Of a stretch of 64,000 nt of DNA, positions 63,038-64,000 are shown piece after piece (position 1 is the first letter of the stretch; every line of letters starts with the position of its first letter). The notes under the pieces are model-generated. The model was not told the DNA's origin and made no database searches. It saw only the letters and a list, made by a program, of their open reading frames with translations. The stretch lies in the NCBI RefSeq assembly GCF_009380135.2, contig NZ_WHUT02000007.1, positions 186,001 to 250,000 of the forward strand, written 5' to 3'. The position numbers and the translations under genes were made by a program. Source of the DNA: Fertoeibacter niger. Lineage in GTDB: Bacteria > Pseudomonadota > Alphaproteobacteria > Rhodobacterales > Rhodobacteraceae.

Positions 63038-63063
63038 AACGCAGATGCGCCCCGCCCGGTTCC
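63038..63063 (-). promoter_or_regulatory. EcfG-type general stress promoter motif before csbD
   Basis: On the minus strand GGAACC (63063-63058), a 16-base spacer, then CGTT (63041-63038), matching the alphaproteobacterial sigma-EcfG consensus GGAAC-N17-CGTT. The -10 element ends 30 bases before the csbD start codon, a natural promoter distance. Confidence 0.55.
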
Positions 63064-63147
63064 GCGCCGCGCAGTCACGCGCGCGGTCAGGGTCTTTGCT
63101 CCTGCGGCTGTTGGCGCTATCACTGTGGCAACACAAAGGAACGCGCC

Positions 63148-64000
63148 ATGTATCATCCCGCCGACACCCGCTATGACACGATGGTTTACCGCCGCTGCGG
63201 CAAATCCGGCCTGAAGCTGCCCGCAGTGTCGTTGGGCCTTTGGCACAATTTCGGCCATGACACGCCGCATGCCACAAAACAGGCGATCTGCCGCACGGCC
63301 TTTGATCTTGGCATCACCCATTTCGATCTGGCCAACAATTATGGTCCGCCGCCCGGGTCGGCCGAAGAGGCGTTTGGCGAGATCATGCGCAATGATTTCA
63401 AGGGCTACCGGGATGAGCTGATCATTTCATCCAAGGCCGGTTATCAGATGTGGGGCGGCCCTTACGGCGAATGGGGCAGCCGCAAGAACCTGATCGCATC
63501 CTGCGACCAGTCGCTGAAACGCATGGGGTTGGACTACGTCGATATCTTCTATTCGCACCGTTTCGACCCCGAGACGCCGCTGGAAGAAACCATGGGCGCG
63601 CTGGATACCATCGTGCGGTCGGGCCGGGCGCTGTATGTGGGCATCTCCAGCTACAACAGCCAGCGCACGCGCGAGGCTGTGGCGATTTTGAAAGACCTGG
63701 GCACGCCCTGCATCATCCACCAGCCCAGCTACAACATCCTGAACCGCTGGGTGGAACATGACGGGCTGAAGGACACGCTGGCGGAACTGGGCGTAGGCTC
63801 CATCGCATTCACCCCGCTGGCACAGGGGATACTCACCAAGAAATATCTGGGCGGCATCCCGCAGGGCAGCCGGGCAAGCCAGGGCAAATCGCTGAACCCC
63901 GCGACCATCACCGAAAGCGCGATCGCGTCGGTGCGCGCACTGGACGCCATGGCGCAGGCGCGCGGGCAAACGCTGGCACAGATGGCGATTGCCTGGGTGC
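63148..64000 (+). CDS. Aldo/keto reductase, L-glyceraldehyde 3-phosphate reductase-like, 3' end missing
   Basis: The first 284 codons of a YghZ-like aldo/keto reductase. It starts MYHPADTRYDTMVYRRCGKS and shows the family residues: Asp and Tyr in HFDLANNYGPP, Lys in ISSKAGYQMWGG, His in DIFYSHRFDP, and GISSYNSQRTREA. YghZ-type enzymes detoxify L-glyceraldehyde 3-phosphate and methylglyoxal using NADPH. AAAGGA lies 8 bases before the ATG. The frame is still open at the window edge. Divergent from csbD. Confidence 0.88.
   Translation, partial: MYHPADTRYDTMVYRRCGKSGLKLPAVSLGLWHNFGHDTPHATKQAICRTAFDLGITHFDLANNYGPPPGSAEEAFGEIMRNDFKGYRDELIISSKAGYQMWGGPYGEWGSRKNLIASCDQSLKRMGLDYVDIFYSHRFDPETPLEETMGALDTIVRSGRALYVGISSYNSQRTREAVAILKDLGTPCIIHQPSYNILNRWVEHDGLKDTLAELGVGSIAFTPLAQGILTKKYLGGIPQGSRASQGKSLNPATITESAIASVRALDAMAQARGQTLAQMAIAWV

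Noticed and set aside
1-64000. Mobile elements, prophage, CRISPR, restriction or toxin-antitoxin systems, tRNA or rRNA genes
   Set aside because: No transposase, integrase, terminal repeats, repeat-spacer arrays, nuclease modules or cloverleaf sequences were noticed; the region reads as stable core chromosome.

Overview
The window is GC-rich, almost fully coding DNA without any mobile element, tRNA, rRNA or CRISPR array. Gene content and order (maf next to a DnaA-box region, then hemJ, rho, mnmE, mnmG, rsmG, parA, parB; short-form xylFHG ABC transporter; MaeB malic enzyme with phosphotransacetylase tail; NDUFAF5-like methyltransferase next to comF) point to an alphaproteobacterium of the Rhodobacterales (Rhodobacteraceae/Paracoccaceae). 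Species cannot be named from the sequence alone.

Layout. 1-8.2 kb: a likely chromosome replication origin between maf and hemJ, followed by rho and the mnmE-mnmG-rsmG-parA-parB chain, with two perfect 16-bp parS sites inside mnmG and rsmG. 8.2-16 kb: housekeeping and stress genes (ybaN-like, hemW, ridA, rdgB and rph on the minus strand; hrcA-grpE on plus; mutS on minus). 16-29.8 kb: central metabolism and small regulators (maeB, ribokinase-like, msrA, class IV aminotransferase plus sulfotransferase-like pair, SCP2, argG, ilvA, Hpt protein divergent from a receiver-PP2C phosphatase, two Nudix enzymes, hslO, CCA/poly(A) polymerase family). 29.8-41.4 kb: a two-subunit ABC exporter, a 5-methyluridine RNA methyltransferase, two L,D-transpeptidases flanking a CAP-domain lipoprotein, a tiny secreted protein, hemH, methyltransferase, comF, grxC, nitrilase, MarR regulator.

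41-48 kb is an exopolysaccharide locus: sugar epimerase, initiating sugar transferase, NDP-sugar 4,6-dehydratase, YjbH, YjbF/GfcB lipoprotein and a 76-residue protein resembling YjbE/GfcA. 48-55 kb: YihY and the tamA-tamB envelope translocation pair; TamB carries four consecutive units of exactly 99 residues. 55-63 kb is a complete D-xylose regulon: divergent ROK repressor, xylF, xylH, xylG, xylB, xylA. Here xylG and xylB read through as one open frame, probably because of one extra C in a C6 run. The window ends with csbD (with an EcfG-like promoter motif) and a truncated aldo/keto reductase.

Points most worth following: the origin/parS arrangement, the xylG-xylB read-through, the 99-residue TamB repeats, the pair of small GGPV-starting secreted proteins, the aminotransferase/sulfotransferase pair with a substituted cofactor-contact residue, and the Hpt/receiver-phosphatase pair. 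All identities rest on reading motifs and gene order by eye; no database search was possible.
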